From Archaeoglobaceae archaeon (GTDB taxonomy: Archaea > Halobacteriota > Archaeoglobi > Archaeoglobales > Archaeoglobaceae), in NCBI GenBank assembly GCA_038734275.1, contig JAVYOO010000003.1, forward strand, positions 1 through 64,000: a stretch of 64,000 bases of DNA, read 5' to 3'. A program made the position numbers and the translations under genes. Every line of letters begins with the position of its first letter. The first letter of the stretch is position 1. Of the stretch, positions 11,501 through 17,280 are shown in pieces. A model generated the notes under the pieces. That model saw nothing but the letters and a program-made list of their open reading frames with translations. It was not told the DNA's origin and searched no databases.

Positions 11501-11853
11501 TTGCGATGGAATTTGAAAGAAGGAGTGGCAGGGAGCCGGAAGATGTCTCAGCTTTGAATCTTGGCTTCGATATAAGGTCTAAGGGAGCGGATGAAATAAG
11601 ATACATTGAAGTCAAGGCAAGGGCTGATGAGGGCGATGTAGCATTGACTCCGAACGAATGGTTCAAGGCTAAGAGGTTTGGCAACGATTACTGGCTCTAC
11701 ATCGTCGCCAACGCATTAACAGCTCCTAAGCTTTACCTGATAAGGAATCCTGCGGAAAACCTGAAAGTTCAGGAAGTCGTGGGCATAGTTAGATTCATAG
11801 TTCCGAAGGAGCAGTGGAAGTCCGCGGGGATGCTTGGATTTTCTGAAAGATGA
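8548..11853 (+). CDS. SNF2-family helicase with C-terminal DUF3883-like domain (defence type)
   Basis: This 1101-aa protein has Walker A DDPGAGKT (residues 123-130), DEAH box VDEAH (about 223), the SNF2 motif LTATPHKG (about 260), a long charged coiled-coil insert (about 385-475), helicase motif V/VI ATEAAGEGINLQ and RLEQRMGRIHRYGQ, and a C-terminal domain with RYIEVKARA and NEWFKAKRFGNDYWLYIV. The last is typical of DUF3883, which has a restriction-endonuclease-like fold. Such helicases translocate on DNA and recur in anti-phage gene clusters (DISARM-like and DUF1156/DUF499 neighbourhoods). It heads the row helicase, DUF1156 methylase, DUF499 ATPase, all on the plus strand. The IEVKAR motif could be a nuclease active site, but this is unproven. 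Confidence 0.85.
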   Translation: MELREGSIISGPFWGEAVRVEKVEPIGDRIRIVGYTINSKQFVDRILKKEDLERVKILKPGLDFSANSENAFYFLEAIRFRNASLFDPLLAVNVSKIDPLPFQIEAVYGYILKQPRIRFLLADDPGAGKTIMAGLVIKEMKLRGLAKRTLIVVPGHLKDQWRRELNEKFKESFVVLDRNTFNAHYGENPWEKNDQIITSIDFAKQDDILASLSSVHWDLVIVDEAHKMAAYKYGEKVSRTQRYRLGEVLSRNSTHLLFLTATPHKGDPENFRLFLDLLIPGFFATQEMVQESLANKDNPLFIRRLKEDLKDFEGKPIFTRRFPKTIKFWLSEEEKELYNEVSRYVVEQYNKALQSEKKRNVAFALLILQRRMASSTFALLRSLERRKERLEKILKGEEKRREPIEFEIEEIEEEEESERWKREEEWEAITVAKDFEELKREIRRIEELIEKAKRIVNSDEEVKLKELKKAIEEGFAKIKEIEGNPKILIFTESRDTLEYLVKKIRSWGYKVNFIHGGMSIDERIRAEKVFKDETEIMVATEAAGEGINLQFCHIMINYDIPWNPNRLEQRMGRIHRYGQLKDVYIFNLVAVDTREGKVLAKLLEKLEEIREKLGSDKVFDIIGEIFEGKDLYTLIVEAVTNAKTLDEILSELDIKPDEEYISRIKQILGESLATKFIDYTRIREMTEKAREYRLIPEYVEEFFVRAFTKAGGKVRRKDGFIEIDSIPPELRDIAESVEFKNRYGILMRRYPKATFDKEVAFKNPDAEFISFGHPLFEALLEWVIRKHGEEVKRGAVFKDPSGRLNGFIHFYIGEVLDGKGEIAGRMIIAIYEGERIEEINPAIIWDLKPESGNFEALKDEKKLLPYVLDVLEKYKAEISMERERQAEVKKKYGLKSLDYLIGQLDVELSELYERQARGEKVDLPIRNKEEQKRRYEEAIKKLADEIELERNLSIRTPELLTVIRVLPEKSEVVASEEVERIGMEIAMEFERRSGREPEDVSALNLGFDIRSKGADEIRYIEVKARADEGDVALTPNEWFKAKRFGNDYWLYIVANALTAPKLYLIRNPAENLKVQEVVGIVRFIVPKEQWKSAGMLGFSER

Positions 11854-11912
11854 AATCTCAAAAAACAGCTTTTCACAGAAAATTTTTTTAAGAATCCAAG
11901 TAAAGATTGGTC

Positions 11913-12089
11913 ATGGCTTTCAGTATGGGGATCAGGGGCAAGGTTTGCAACGTTGGCTATCGCTTGTTTTTACTTAAAGAAGCTGACTCGCTTTTAATTC
12001 CATGCTTTAATGCAAGAAATGAAAAAGAACAGGTTGAGCAATTTCTTGAATTTGTGAAAAGCAAAAAGCCTGAAGAAGGGATTTTATGA
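11913..12089 (+). CDS. Shortened acylphosphatase-like protein (degenerate paralogue)
   Basis: This 58-aa protein starts at ATG 11913 (a TTG lies 6 nt upstream). GIRGKVCNVGYRLFLLKEADSL matches the acylphosphatase signature with its phosphate-binding Arg (VGYR). It is a close paralogue of the 25750 gene but lacks about 15 residues in the middle (the KIDGKEALIVLIDG segment containing two core strands) and the whole coiled-coil C-terminus. It is therefore unlikely to fold as an acylphosphatase. Its stop overlaps the methylase start (ATGA, 12086-12089), so it may serve mainly as a translational lead-in. It could also be a decaying insertion. Confidence 0.6.
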   Translation: MAFSMGIRGKVCNVGYRLFLLKEADSLLIPCFNARNEKEQVEQFLEFVKSKKPEEGIL

Positions 12090-13534
12090 GGGCATTCATT
12101 GAGGAGAGTTTTCCAATAAAAGAAGTGAGCGAGATCTCAAGGAAGGAGAAGAACATTCGCCATGGGCATATCTCGACTTTGCACATCTGGTGGGCAAGGC
12201 GACCTCTGGCAGCTTCAAGGGCGACGAGTTATGCGGCGCTGATTCCTGCGGTTGGAGACGTTGAAGAGTGGGAGAAGAGAAAGCAGTTCATTATAGAGCT
12301 TGCGAAGTGGGAGAACTCTCTGAATAAGCATATAATTGAGAAGGCGAGAAAAGACATAGTTGAGGCAAATGGAAAGGCTCCGAAAGTCTTAGATGCTTTT
12401 GCTGGTGGTGGTTCGATTCCGCTTGAAGCTTTGAGGCTTGGGTGCGAGGTTTTTGCAGTGGAATACAATCCAGTTGCGGTGTTGATTCTTAAGTGCACTC
12501 TTGAGTATCCGCAGAAGTTTGGGAAAAAGCTCGTTGATGAAGTCAAGAAATGGGGAGAATGGGTTCTTGAAGAGGCGAGAAAGGAGCTGAAGGATTTTTA
12601 TCCTGAAGATGAGCTTGAAAGCAACGCTTTGTCGCTTGAAATGGAGAACAAAAAGGAAAAGATGGCTCCAGTTGGCTACATATGGGCGAGAACGATTCCA
12701 TGCCAGAATCCTTCTTGCAACGCGGAGATTCCTTTAATGCGTCAATTCTGGCTTGCAAAGAAGGATAAGAAGAAAATTGCCTTAATGCCCTTCGTTGAAG
12801 GCGGAGAAGTGAAGTTCAAGATCGTTGGCGATGGCTACGAAGAGATGCCTGCAAATTTCAATCCGGAGAAAGGGACTGTTGCGAGAGCGGTTGCGAATTG
12901 CTTGGTTTGCGGTTCAACTGTTGACGACAAAACAGTCAGAAAGCTTTTCCAGCAGGGAAAAAGCGGGCAGAGAATGATAGCGGTTGTGCTTAACAGCAAA
13001 AAAGGAAAAATTTACAGGATTGCAACACAAAAAGACATCGATGCCTACAGAAAAGCGGAAGAATACCTCAAGGAGAAGAGGGCAAAGCTCATGGAGGAAT
13101 GGGGAATAGACCCCGTGCCTGATGAACCTATGCCACCAAAGGAAACCTTGGGTTTTCGCGTTCAAAGATATGGTATTCTAAAATGGGGAGACCTTTTCAA
13201 CTCACGCCAGAAGCTTGCTTTGATAACCTTTGCTGAGAAGGTCAGAAATGCTTACAGCAAAATGATTGCTGAAGGCATGGATGAGGAGTTTGCTAAAGCT
13301 GTCGTGAGTTATTTAGCTCTTGCTGTGGATATGGTTGTAGCTTCCTGTAATACTTTGGGCAGGTGGGAAACTACAAGGGAGTTAATTGCAGATGTTTTCT
13401 CGCGTCAAGCGCTCCCGATGATCTGGGATTTTGTTGAACCCAATCCCTTTAGCGGTGGATCAGGAAGTTTAGAGAGGATACATGATTACTATTACACCAA
13501 AATTCTCGAGCACCTTACAAGCATAAACCCGTAA
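12086..13534 (+). CDS. DUF1156 DNA methylase, N-terminal half (SAM-binding)
   Basis: This 482-aa segment has the DUF1156 N-terminus (FIEESFPIKEVSEIS and the STLHIWWARRPLAASRA stretch, residues 5-47). Methyltransferase motif I follows: VLDAFAGGGSIPLEAL (101-116) with acidic AVEYNP (124-129). Two CxxxxC/CxxC pairs (Cys206/211 and Cys272/275) suggest a zinc ribbon insert. It ends shortly after the conserved NPFSGGSGS region and lacks the catalytic DPPY motif, which is encoded 2.4 kb downstream at 15976. Full-length family members join both parts in one polypeptide; 482 plus 415 residues roughly equals a complete protein. Alone it should bind SAM but not methylate DNA. Confidence 0.85.
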   Translation: MRAFIEESFPIKEVSEISRKEKNIRHGHISTLHIWWARRPLAASRATSYAALIPAVGDVEEWEKRKQFIIELAKWENSLNKHIIEKARKDIVEANGKAPKVLDAFAGGGSIPLEALRLGCEVFAVEYNPVAVLILKCTLEYPQKFGKKLVDEVKKWGEWVLEEARKELKDFYPEDELESNALSLEMENKKEKMAPVGYIWARTIPCQNPSCNAEIPLMRQFWLAKKDKKKIALMPFVEGGEVKFKIVGDGYEEMPANFNPEKGTVARAVANCLVCGSTVDDKTVRKLFQQGKSGQRMIAVVLNSKKGKIYRIATQKDIDAYRKAEEYLKEKRAKLMEEWGIDPVPDEPMPPKETLGFRVQRYGILKWGDLFNSRQKLALITFAEKVRNAYSKMIAEGMDEEFAKAVVSYLALAVDMVVASCNTLGRWETTRELIADVFSRQALPMIWDFVEPNPFSGGSGSLERIHDYYYTKILEHLTSINP

Positions 13535-13622
13535 AGGATTGAAAAATCTCAAAACGATTTTATAAAATTTATTGTTATTTTTAGCAGAGCCAAAGTTCGT
13601 GCAAAAATCTCGATATAAATTT

Positions 13623-13988
13623 TCAGCAAGTATCAATTTCGAGCCTTTTTAGGCAAAAGTCAAAGGTGATGCGGAAGTTTGAAAGGAACTCCAAGCCAAG
13701 AATGACCTCGCCAATTTCGGAAGTTTCAATAAATCCGTCGACTCGATAATCGTTTACAATTACAAAGCCATAAGTGCCTTTCGTCTTTAAAATCCTTCCA
13801 TCGGGCATTAGAAGTGTTCTTTCGCTCATCGAGAGCTTTGAGAACTCGAGTTCGGTGAAGATGTCTTCGGGGAGCATTAAAAAACCCTCATAGCCAGTGT
13901 CAATTATTGCGACCACTTCTCCACTTTCGGGATACCTTTTGCCTGTAAATGCATTCTCGACTTTTATCCCCAAGACAGGGAAACTCAA
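13623..13988 (-). CDS. Clan AA retropepsin-like aspartic protease (AF_0612-type)
   Basis: This 121-aa protein contains VVAIIDTGYEGFLMLPEDIF (residues 26-45). Its Asp-Thr-Gly is the catalytic motif of single-lobe aspartic proteases that act as dimers. VILGLEFLSNFRITFDF near the C-terminus is the conserved LG..FL..F signature of this archaeal/bacterial group. It likely starts at TTG 13988, because the frame is open upstream only to the TGA that ends the ribbon-helix-helix gene, five codons away and in the same frame. The pair sits between the methylase halves on the opposite strand. Proteolysis of a partner or antitoxin is speculative. Confidence 0.75.
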   Translation of the reverse strand: MSFPVLGIKVENAFTGKRYPESGEVVAIIDTGYEGFLMLPEDIFTELEFSKLSMSERTLLMPDGRILKTKGTYGFVIVNDYRVDGFIETSEIGEVILGLEFLSNFRITFDFCLKRLEIDTC

Positions 13989-14003
13989 CGAGTGGAAAGA
14001 ACT

Positions 14004-14321
14004 TCATAGTTTTTTGAGTCTAACTCCAAACCTCGCCTCCTGTTTGAAATCTGAGCGCAAAATTCTAAGACCTCTAAAATCGAGACCCTTCTCTTTCAGC
14101 GTTTTAACGAGCTCCTCAAGACTTTTAGCTTCCGCAACCTTCTCTTCGCCCTTAAAGGCAAAGTATATTTTGTCTTCTCTCTTTAGCTCCTGAATGTAAT
14201 TTTTGACTGCAATTTCGACAAATTTAGAGATTTCTCCTTTCTCCTTTCCAAACTTATCTCTCAAAAGCTTTCTTAGCTCTTTTTCAGTCTCATCGTCAAG
14301 CACTATCGTCAACACGCCCAT
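14004..14321 (-). CDS. Ribbon-helix-helix-type small regulator / antitoxin-like protein
   Basis: In this 105-aa protein the first about 45 residues (LTIVLDDETEKELRKLLRDKFG, then SKFVEIAVKNYI) have the strand-helix-helix pattern of CopG/Arc-type DNA-binding antitoxins. The remaining charged part (VAEAKSLEELVKTLKEKGLDF) may bind a partner. It is the first gene of a two-gene unit with the retropepsin-like protein and is separated from it by one TGA codon in the same reading frame. A regulator or antitoxin role is inferred from fold and size. Confidence 0.65.
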   Translation of the reverse strand: MGVLTIVLDDETEKELRKLLRDKFGKEKGEISKFVEIAVKNYIQELKREDKIYFAFKGEEKVAEAKSLEELVKTLKEKGLDFRGLRILRSDFKQEARFGVRLKKL

Positions 14322-14398
14322 AATTAAAGTTTACTTAAGTATTATTTAAATCTACTGAATCCCAGAAAAATTCTTAAAGATTGAATCTGAGTTAGTTT

Positions 14399-14650
14399 AT
14401 GGAAGCGAGAGTCCGGGTAACAAAGAAAAGGACGATCTATTTGCCAAAAGAGATAACAGAAAAGCTCGGAATAGAGGAGGGGAGCTGGCTAAGGCTGAGG
14501 GTTGAGAAGGGAAAGCTTGTTGCAGAAATTATTGAAAGTCCTTTTGCTCTTGGTTTGAAGGGAAAGAAGTTTGCTGAAACTACATTCGAGGAATTTGAAA
14601 GAGAATCGGAGAAGTTCCAGGAGGAGATCTTTGGTGAAAATTCTTCTTGA
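14399..14650 (+). CDS. AbrB/SpoVT-type antitoxin (VapB-like)
   Basis: This 83-aa protein has an N-terminal swapped-hairpin AbrB domain (RVRVTKKRTIYLPKEITEKLGIEEGSWLRLRVEKGKLV, residues 3-41) and an acidic C-terminal tail (TTFEEFERESEKFQEEIF) suited to cover a toxin. It overlaps the following PIN-domain gene by 17 nt; the toxin ribosome-binding site GGAGGAG is inside its last codons. That is the typical antitoxin-first, toxin-second arrangement. Confidence 0.85.
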   Translation: MEARVRVTKKRTIYLPKEITEKLGIEEGSWLRLRVEKGKLVAEIIESPFALGLKGKKFAETTFEEFERESEKFQEEIFGENSS

Positions 14651-15089
14651 TTCCACTTACCTTCTGCCTGCTGTTGGAGTTTCTGTTAGTAATTCAGAAA
14701 AAATTCTTGAGACCCTTGAATGGCTGAGAAAATCGAAAAAGGCTGAGTTTTACTATTCTGAATTCAGCATCCTCGAAATAATTGCAAAAGTAGCAAAGAT
14801 GAATTACGATGAAGAAGTCGTTGCTCTGGGTTTGCAATCCATTTTTGAAAATCTTAAAGAAGCTAAGGCGGGCATTAAAGCTTATTTAATGGCTTTGAAG
14901 CTAAAAAGTGAGTTCAGAGATTTCATTGACCTGCTTTTGCTTCTCACAGCGGATGAAAACGGAATTAAACTGCTTACAAGAGACAGGGAGCTCAAGGAAT
15001 TTGCCGAAAAACTTGGAAAAGGCAATGTAGTTCTAAGCGAGGAGGAAATTTGCGGAGAGAGCAAAAAAATTCAACCTAACTGGCATTAA
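14634..15089 (+). CDS. PIN-domain toxin (VapC-like ribonuclease)
   Basis: This 151-aa protein starts at GTG 14634 (VKILLDSTYLLPAVGV), preceded by GGAGGAG at about 8-14 nt. PIN-domain acidic residues are visible: Asp in LLDSTYLLP, Glu in EFSILEIIAKVAK, Asp in RDFIDLLLLLTA and Asp in KLLTRDREL. VapC proteins are Mg-dependent endoribonucleases that cut tRNA or rRNA when freed from the antitoxin. It pairs with the AbrB-type protein upstream. All four acidic positions appear intact, so the toxin may be active. Confidence 0.8.
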   Translation: MKILLDSTYLLPAVGVSVSNSEKILETLEWLRKSKKAEFYYSEFSILEIIAKVAKMNYDEEVVALGLQSIFENLKEAKAGIKAYLMALKLKSEFRDFIDLLLLLTADENGIKLLTRDRELKEFAEKLGKGNVVLSEEEICGESKKIQPNWH

Positions 15090-15207
15090 AGCGAAGTTAA
15101 TAAGGAATTTGCGACTTTAGAGCTTTTGAGAAGTAAAAGCCACTATTTTGAGCCTCTGAACAGCTTAATTACAGAAAATTGTCGAACCTATAAGCCCCTA
15201 TGAGTTT

Positions 15208-15540
15208 TCAGCCAATTTCGAGTTTTATCGAAGGATAGCTTTTCTGGACAGCAAGAAAATGCTTATCCCCTGTTTTCAGGGTTAGATTGTTGTTTAGAGC
15301 AACAGCTGCAATGATCAGGTCAGAAGCAGGAATGGGACTACCGTTTTCTACCATCTTTTGCGAGATTTCAAGAGCGAGCGCGTAATCCTTGAGCGAGGGG
15401 ACAATGATGCTCAGATCAAGCATAACCCCCTTTGGAAATTCGATCAGATTGATTATAGTAGTGAAACCTTTTAGTTTTCTACCCTCTTTCATTGCTTTTA
15501 TCATTTCGTTCGTGTCGTAAAGGATCGCATCCTCTCCCAT
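15208..15540 (-). CDS. vapC: PIN-domain toxin VapC
   Basis: This 110-aa short PIN protein begins MGEDAILYDTNEMIKAM, carrying the first acidic residue in YDTN. It continues with TTIINLIEFPKG (Glu) and IPASDLIIAAVALNNNLTLKTGDKHF (two Asp), giving the four-acid ribonuclease site. The N-terminus is compact. The first 40 nt overlap the end of the vapB reading frame, an unusually long overlap that implies coupled translation. VapC would inhibit translation by RNA cleavage if released. Confidence 0.8.
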   Translation of the reverse strand: MGEDAILYDTNEMIKAMKEGRKLKGFTTIINLIEFPKGVMLDLSIIVPSLKDYALALEISQKMVENGSPIPASDLIIAAVALNNNLTLKTGDKHFLAVQKSYPSIKLEIG

Positions 15541-15779
15541 TCTAACACCCTTGACTTCTCATAGTATTCTTCGTATTTCTCAAGCCCCGTTTTTTCAACC
15601 GCATCCCTGAATTCTTTTCCGAGCATTCTCGTTATTTCTTCCCCTGAAATCGTCCCCTTTTCGAGTTTTTCAAGGTATTCGATTATCGCCCTCCTTGCAA
15701 CCTCGCTCCATTTCACTTCTCTGAACTTTTTCATCCTCTCATAAACTTCGGGCGGGATGGACAAAGTGATGTTTGGCAT
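15501..15779 (-). CDS. vapB: VapB-type ribbon-helix-helix antitoxin
   Basis: This 92-aa protein starts at ATG 15779 (MPNITLSIPPEVYERMKKF). The N-terminal strand and SEVARRAIIEYLEKL helix form a CopG-like DNA-binding domain. The C-terminal acidic/aromatic tail (GLEKYEEYYEKSRVLEWERM) resembles antitoxin regions that wrap VapC. Its promoter region (15780-15856) is shared with the divergent transcript for the second methylase half and contains two TGTG/CACA inverted repeats, so it may repress both directions. Confidence 0.8.
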   Translation of the reverse strand: MPNITLSIPPEVYERMKKFREVKWSEVARRAIIEYLEKLEKGTISGEEITRMLGKEFRDAVEKTGLEKYEEYYEKSRVLEWERMRSFTTRTK

Positions 15780-15786
15780 AATATTT

Positions 15787-15824
15787 GTGTGAATCCACAT
15801 ATTTAAGTTTTAACACATCATGTG
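15787..15824. promoter_or_regulatory. Paired TGTG/CACA palindromes in the divergent vapB / methylase-half promoter
   Basis: GTGTGAATCCACAT (15787-15800) has TGTG and CACA half-sites. CACATCATGTG (15814-15824) is a perfect 11-nt palindrome around C. Both lie between vapB and the small ORF leading into the second methylase half. Such repeats are typical operators of ribbon-helix-helix antitoxins. A TATA-like AGTTTAAAAC (about 15831-15840) follows, about 20 nt before the ATG at 15857. Confidence 0.5.
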
Positions 15825-15856
15825 GGAATAAGTTTAAAACGCAAAGCGATATTAAC

Positions 15857-15979
15857 ATGCTAAGCGATTCCAACTTGATGTTAAATCAGGTGGTAATCGT
15901 TGAAAAGATCAGGGCAAATCTTAATGGAGCTTTTCAAGCCGGATTTGTGGAAATAAAACGGGAGGTTGAAAGATCATGA
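15857..15979 (+). CDS. Small 40-aa ORF leading into the second methylase half
   Basis: ATG 15857 lies about 20 nt downstream of a TATA-like element, so the message would be leaderless or nearly so. The product (starting MLSDSNLMLNQVVIV, ending EIKREVERS) matches no family I know. Its stop overlaps the next start as ATGA (15976-15979). It may exist to drive translation of the orphaned methylase half by coupling. A GGGAGG sequence near its end could serve as the ribosome-binding site for 15976. Confidence 0.45.
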   Translation: MLSDSNLMLNQVVIVEKIRANLNGAFQAGFVEIKREVERS

Positions 15980-17223
15980 AGGCGATAAGAATTCCGAGCG
16001 TGCTTCAGGCTTCCGCAACCGAGTTACCTTTTCCTGACGACTACTTTGATGCAGTCTTTACGGATCCGCCATACTACGACAACGTTCCATATTCGTATCT
16101 CTCGGATTTCTTTTACGTTTGGCTAAAAAGAACGATTGGAGACCTTTATCCAGAGCTTTTTGCAACTCCTTTAACTCCGAAGTCGAAAGAAATCGTTGCC
16201 TACTCTCATCAGGGTGGTTACGAAGAGGGAAAGAAGTTCTTTGAAGATATGCTCAAAAAAGCGTTTAAAGAGATTTCAAGGGTTCTAAAACCAAACGGAA
16301 TAGCGGTGATCGTTTACACTCATAAATCCACAGCCGGCTGGGAGACTCTGATAAATTCACTGCTCGATTCAGATCTCGTTCCCACAGCGACTTGGCCAAT
16401 CGATACAGAAATGCAAGCGAGACTTATTGCAAGAGAATCTGCAGCTCTCGCATCTTCTATCTACTTCGTCTGCAGGAAAATGAAAAGGGAAGAAGTTGGA
16501 TGGTTGAGCGAAGTTAAGGAAGAACTGAACAAAAGATTGCCAAAAAAGCTCGAAGAGCTTTGGAAGGAAGGAATAAGCGGATCTGACTTCTTTATTTCTG
16601 CTATTGGCTCATCAATAGAGGTTTTTGGAAAATATCGCAAGATCATGGACTACGAAGGAAATGAAGTCTCAGCGGGGAAGATGATTGAGATCGTGCGGGA
16701 AATCGTTACGGATTATGTGTTTAGACAAATTATACATAATGGAATCGCAGGAGAGCTTTCATCGCTCACGAGGTTCTATCTTCTTTATCGCTGGAGCTTT
16801 GGTGAAGCTAAAATTCACTTTGACGATGCGAGGAAGCTTGCTCAGAGTGTAGGAGTAGATCTTGAAAGGGAATGGAACAGGGGATTTATAAAGAAAGAAA
16901 AGGAATTTATAAGAGTTCTTGGGCCACAGGATAGGAAGATTGACGAAATAAGGAGTAATGAGCTCATAGATGTTCTTCACAAAGTCCTTTTGCTCTGGAA
17001 AACTGGAAGAAAGGATGAGATGAAGGAGGTGCTTAGCGAGAGCGGATATGGGCTAAAGGAAGCTTTTTATCGGGTTGCTCAGGCAATAAGTGAAATTTTG
17101 CCACTGGAAAGTGCAGAGAAAAAGCTTCTCGATGGATTTCTGAGCGGTAAAGAGAGGCTGATAAGTGACATGAAGGAGAAAGCCGGGGATGTGAAAACAA
17201 GGCAGAAGAAGCTATTTGAATGA
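15976..17223 (+). CDS. DUF1156 DNA methylase, C-terminal half (catalytic DPPY)
   Basis: This 415-aa segment opens within the family-conserved stretch ASATELPFPDDYFDAVFTDPPYYDNVPYSYLSDFFYVWLKR. The catalytic motif IV DPPY is at residues 30-33. SHQGGYEEGKKFFEDM and VLKPNGIAVIVYTHKSTAGWETL follow, as in full-length DUF1156 adenine-type methylases. It has no motif I, which is in the 12086-13534 gene. The downstream part (about 180-415) is the helical specificity-type region. It now starts behind its own promoter and a 40-codon leader ORF. The protein could complement the N-half in trans or be a relic; both frames are intact, which favours retained function. Confidence 0.85.
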   Translation: MKAIRIPSVLQASATELPFPDDYFDAVFTDPPYYDNVPYSYLSDFFYVWLKRTIGDLYPELFATPLTPKSKEIVAYSHQGGYEEGKKFFEDMLKKAFKEISRVLKPNGIAVIVYTHKSTAGWETLINSLLDSDLVPTATWPIDTEMQARLIARESAALASSIYFVCRKMKREEVGWLSEVKEELNKRLPKKLEELWKEGISGSDFFISAIGSSIEVFGKYRKIMDYEGNEVSAGKMIEIVREIVTDYVFRQIIHNGIAGELSSLTRFYLLYRWSFGEAKIHFDDARKLAQSVGVDLEREWNRGFIKKEKEFIRVLGPQDRKIDEIRSNELIDVLHKVLLLWKTGRKDEMKEVLSESGYGLKEAFYRVAQAISEILPLESAEKKLLDGFLSGKERLISDMKEKAGDVKTRQKKLFE

Positions 17224-17280
17224 AAACTTTATAAAGTAGGAAATTAAAAATTTTTGATCCAGGGAGGGAAGGTGAAGCTC

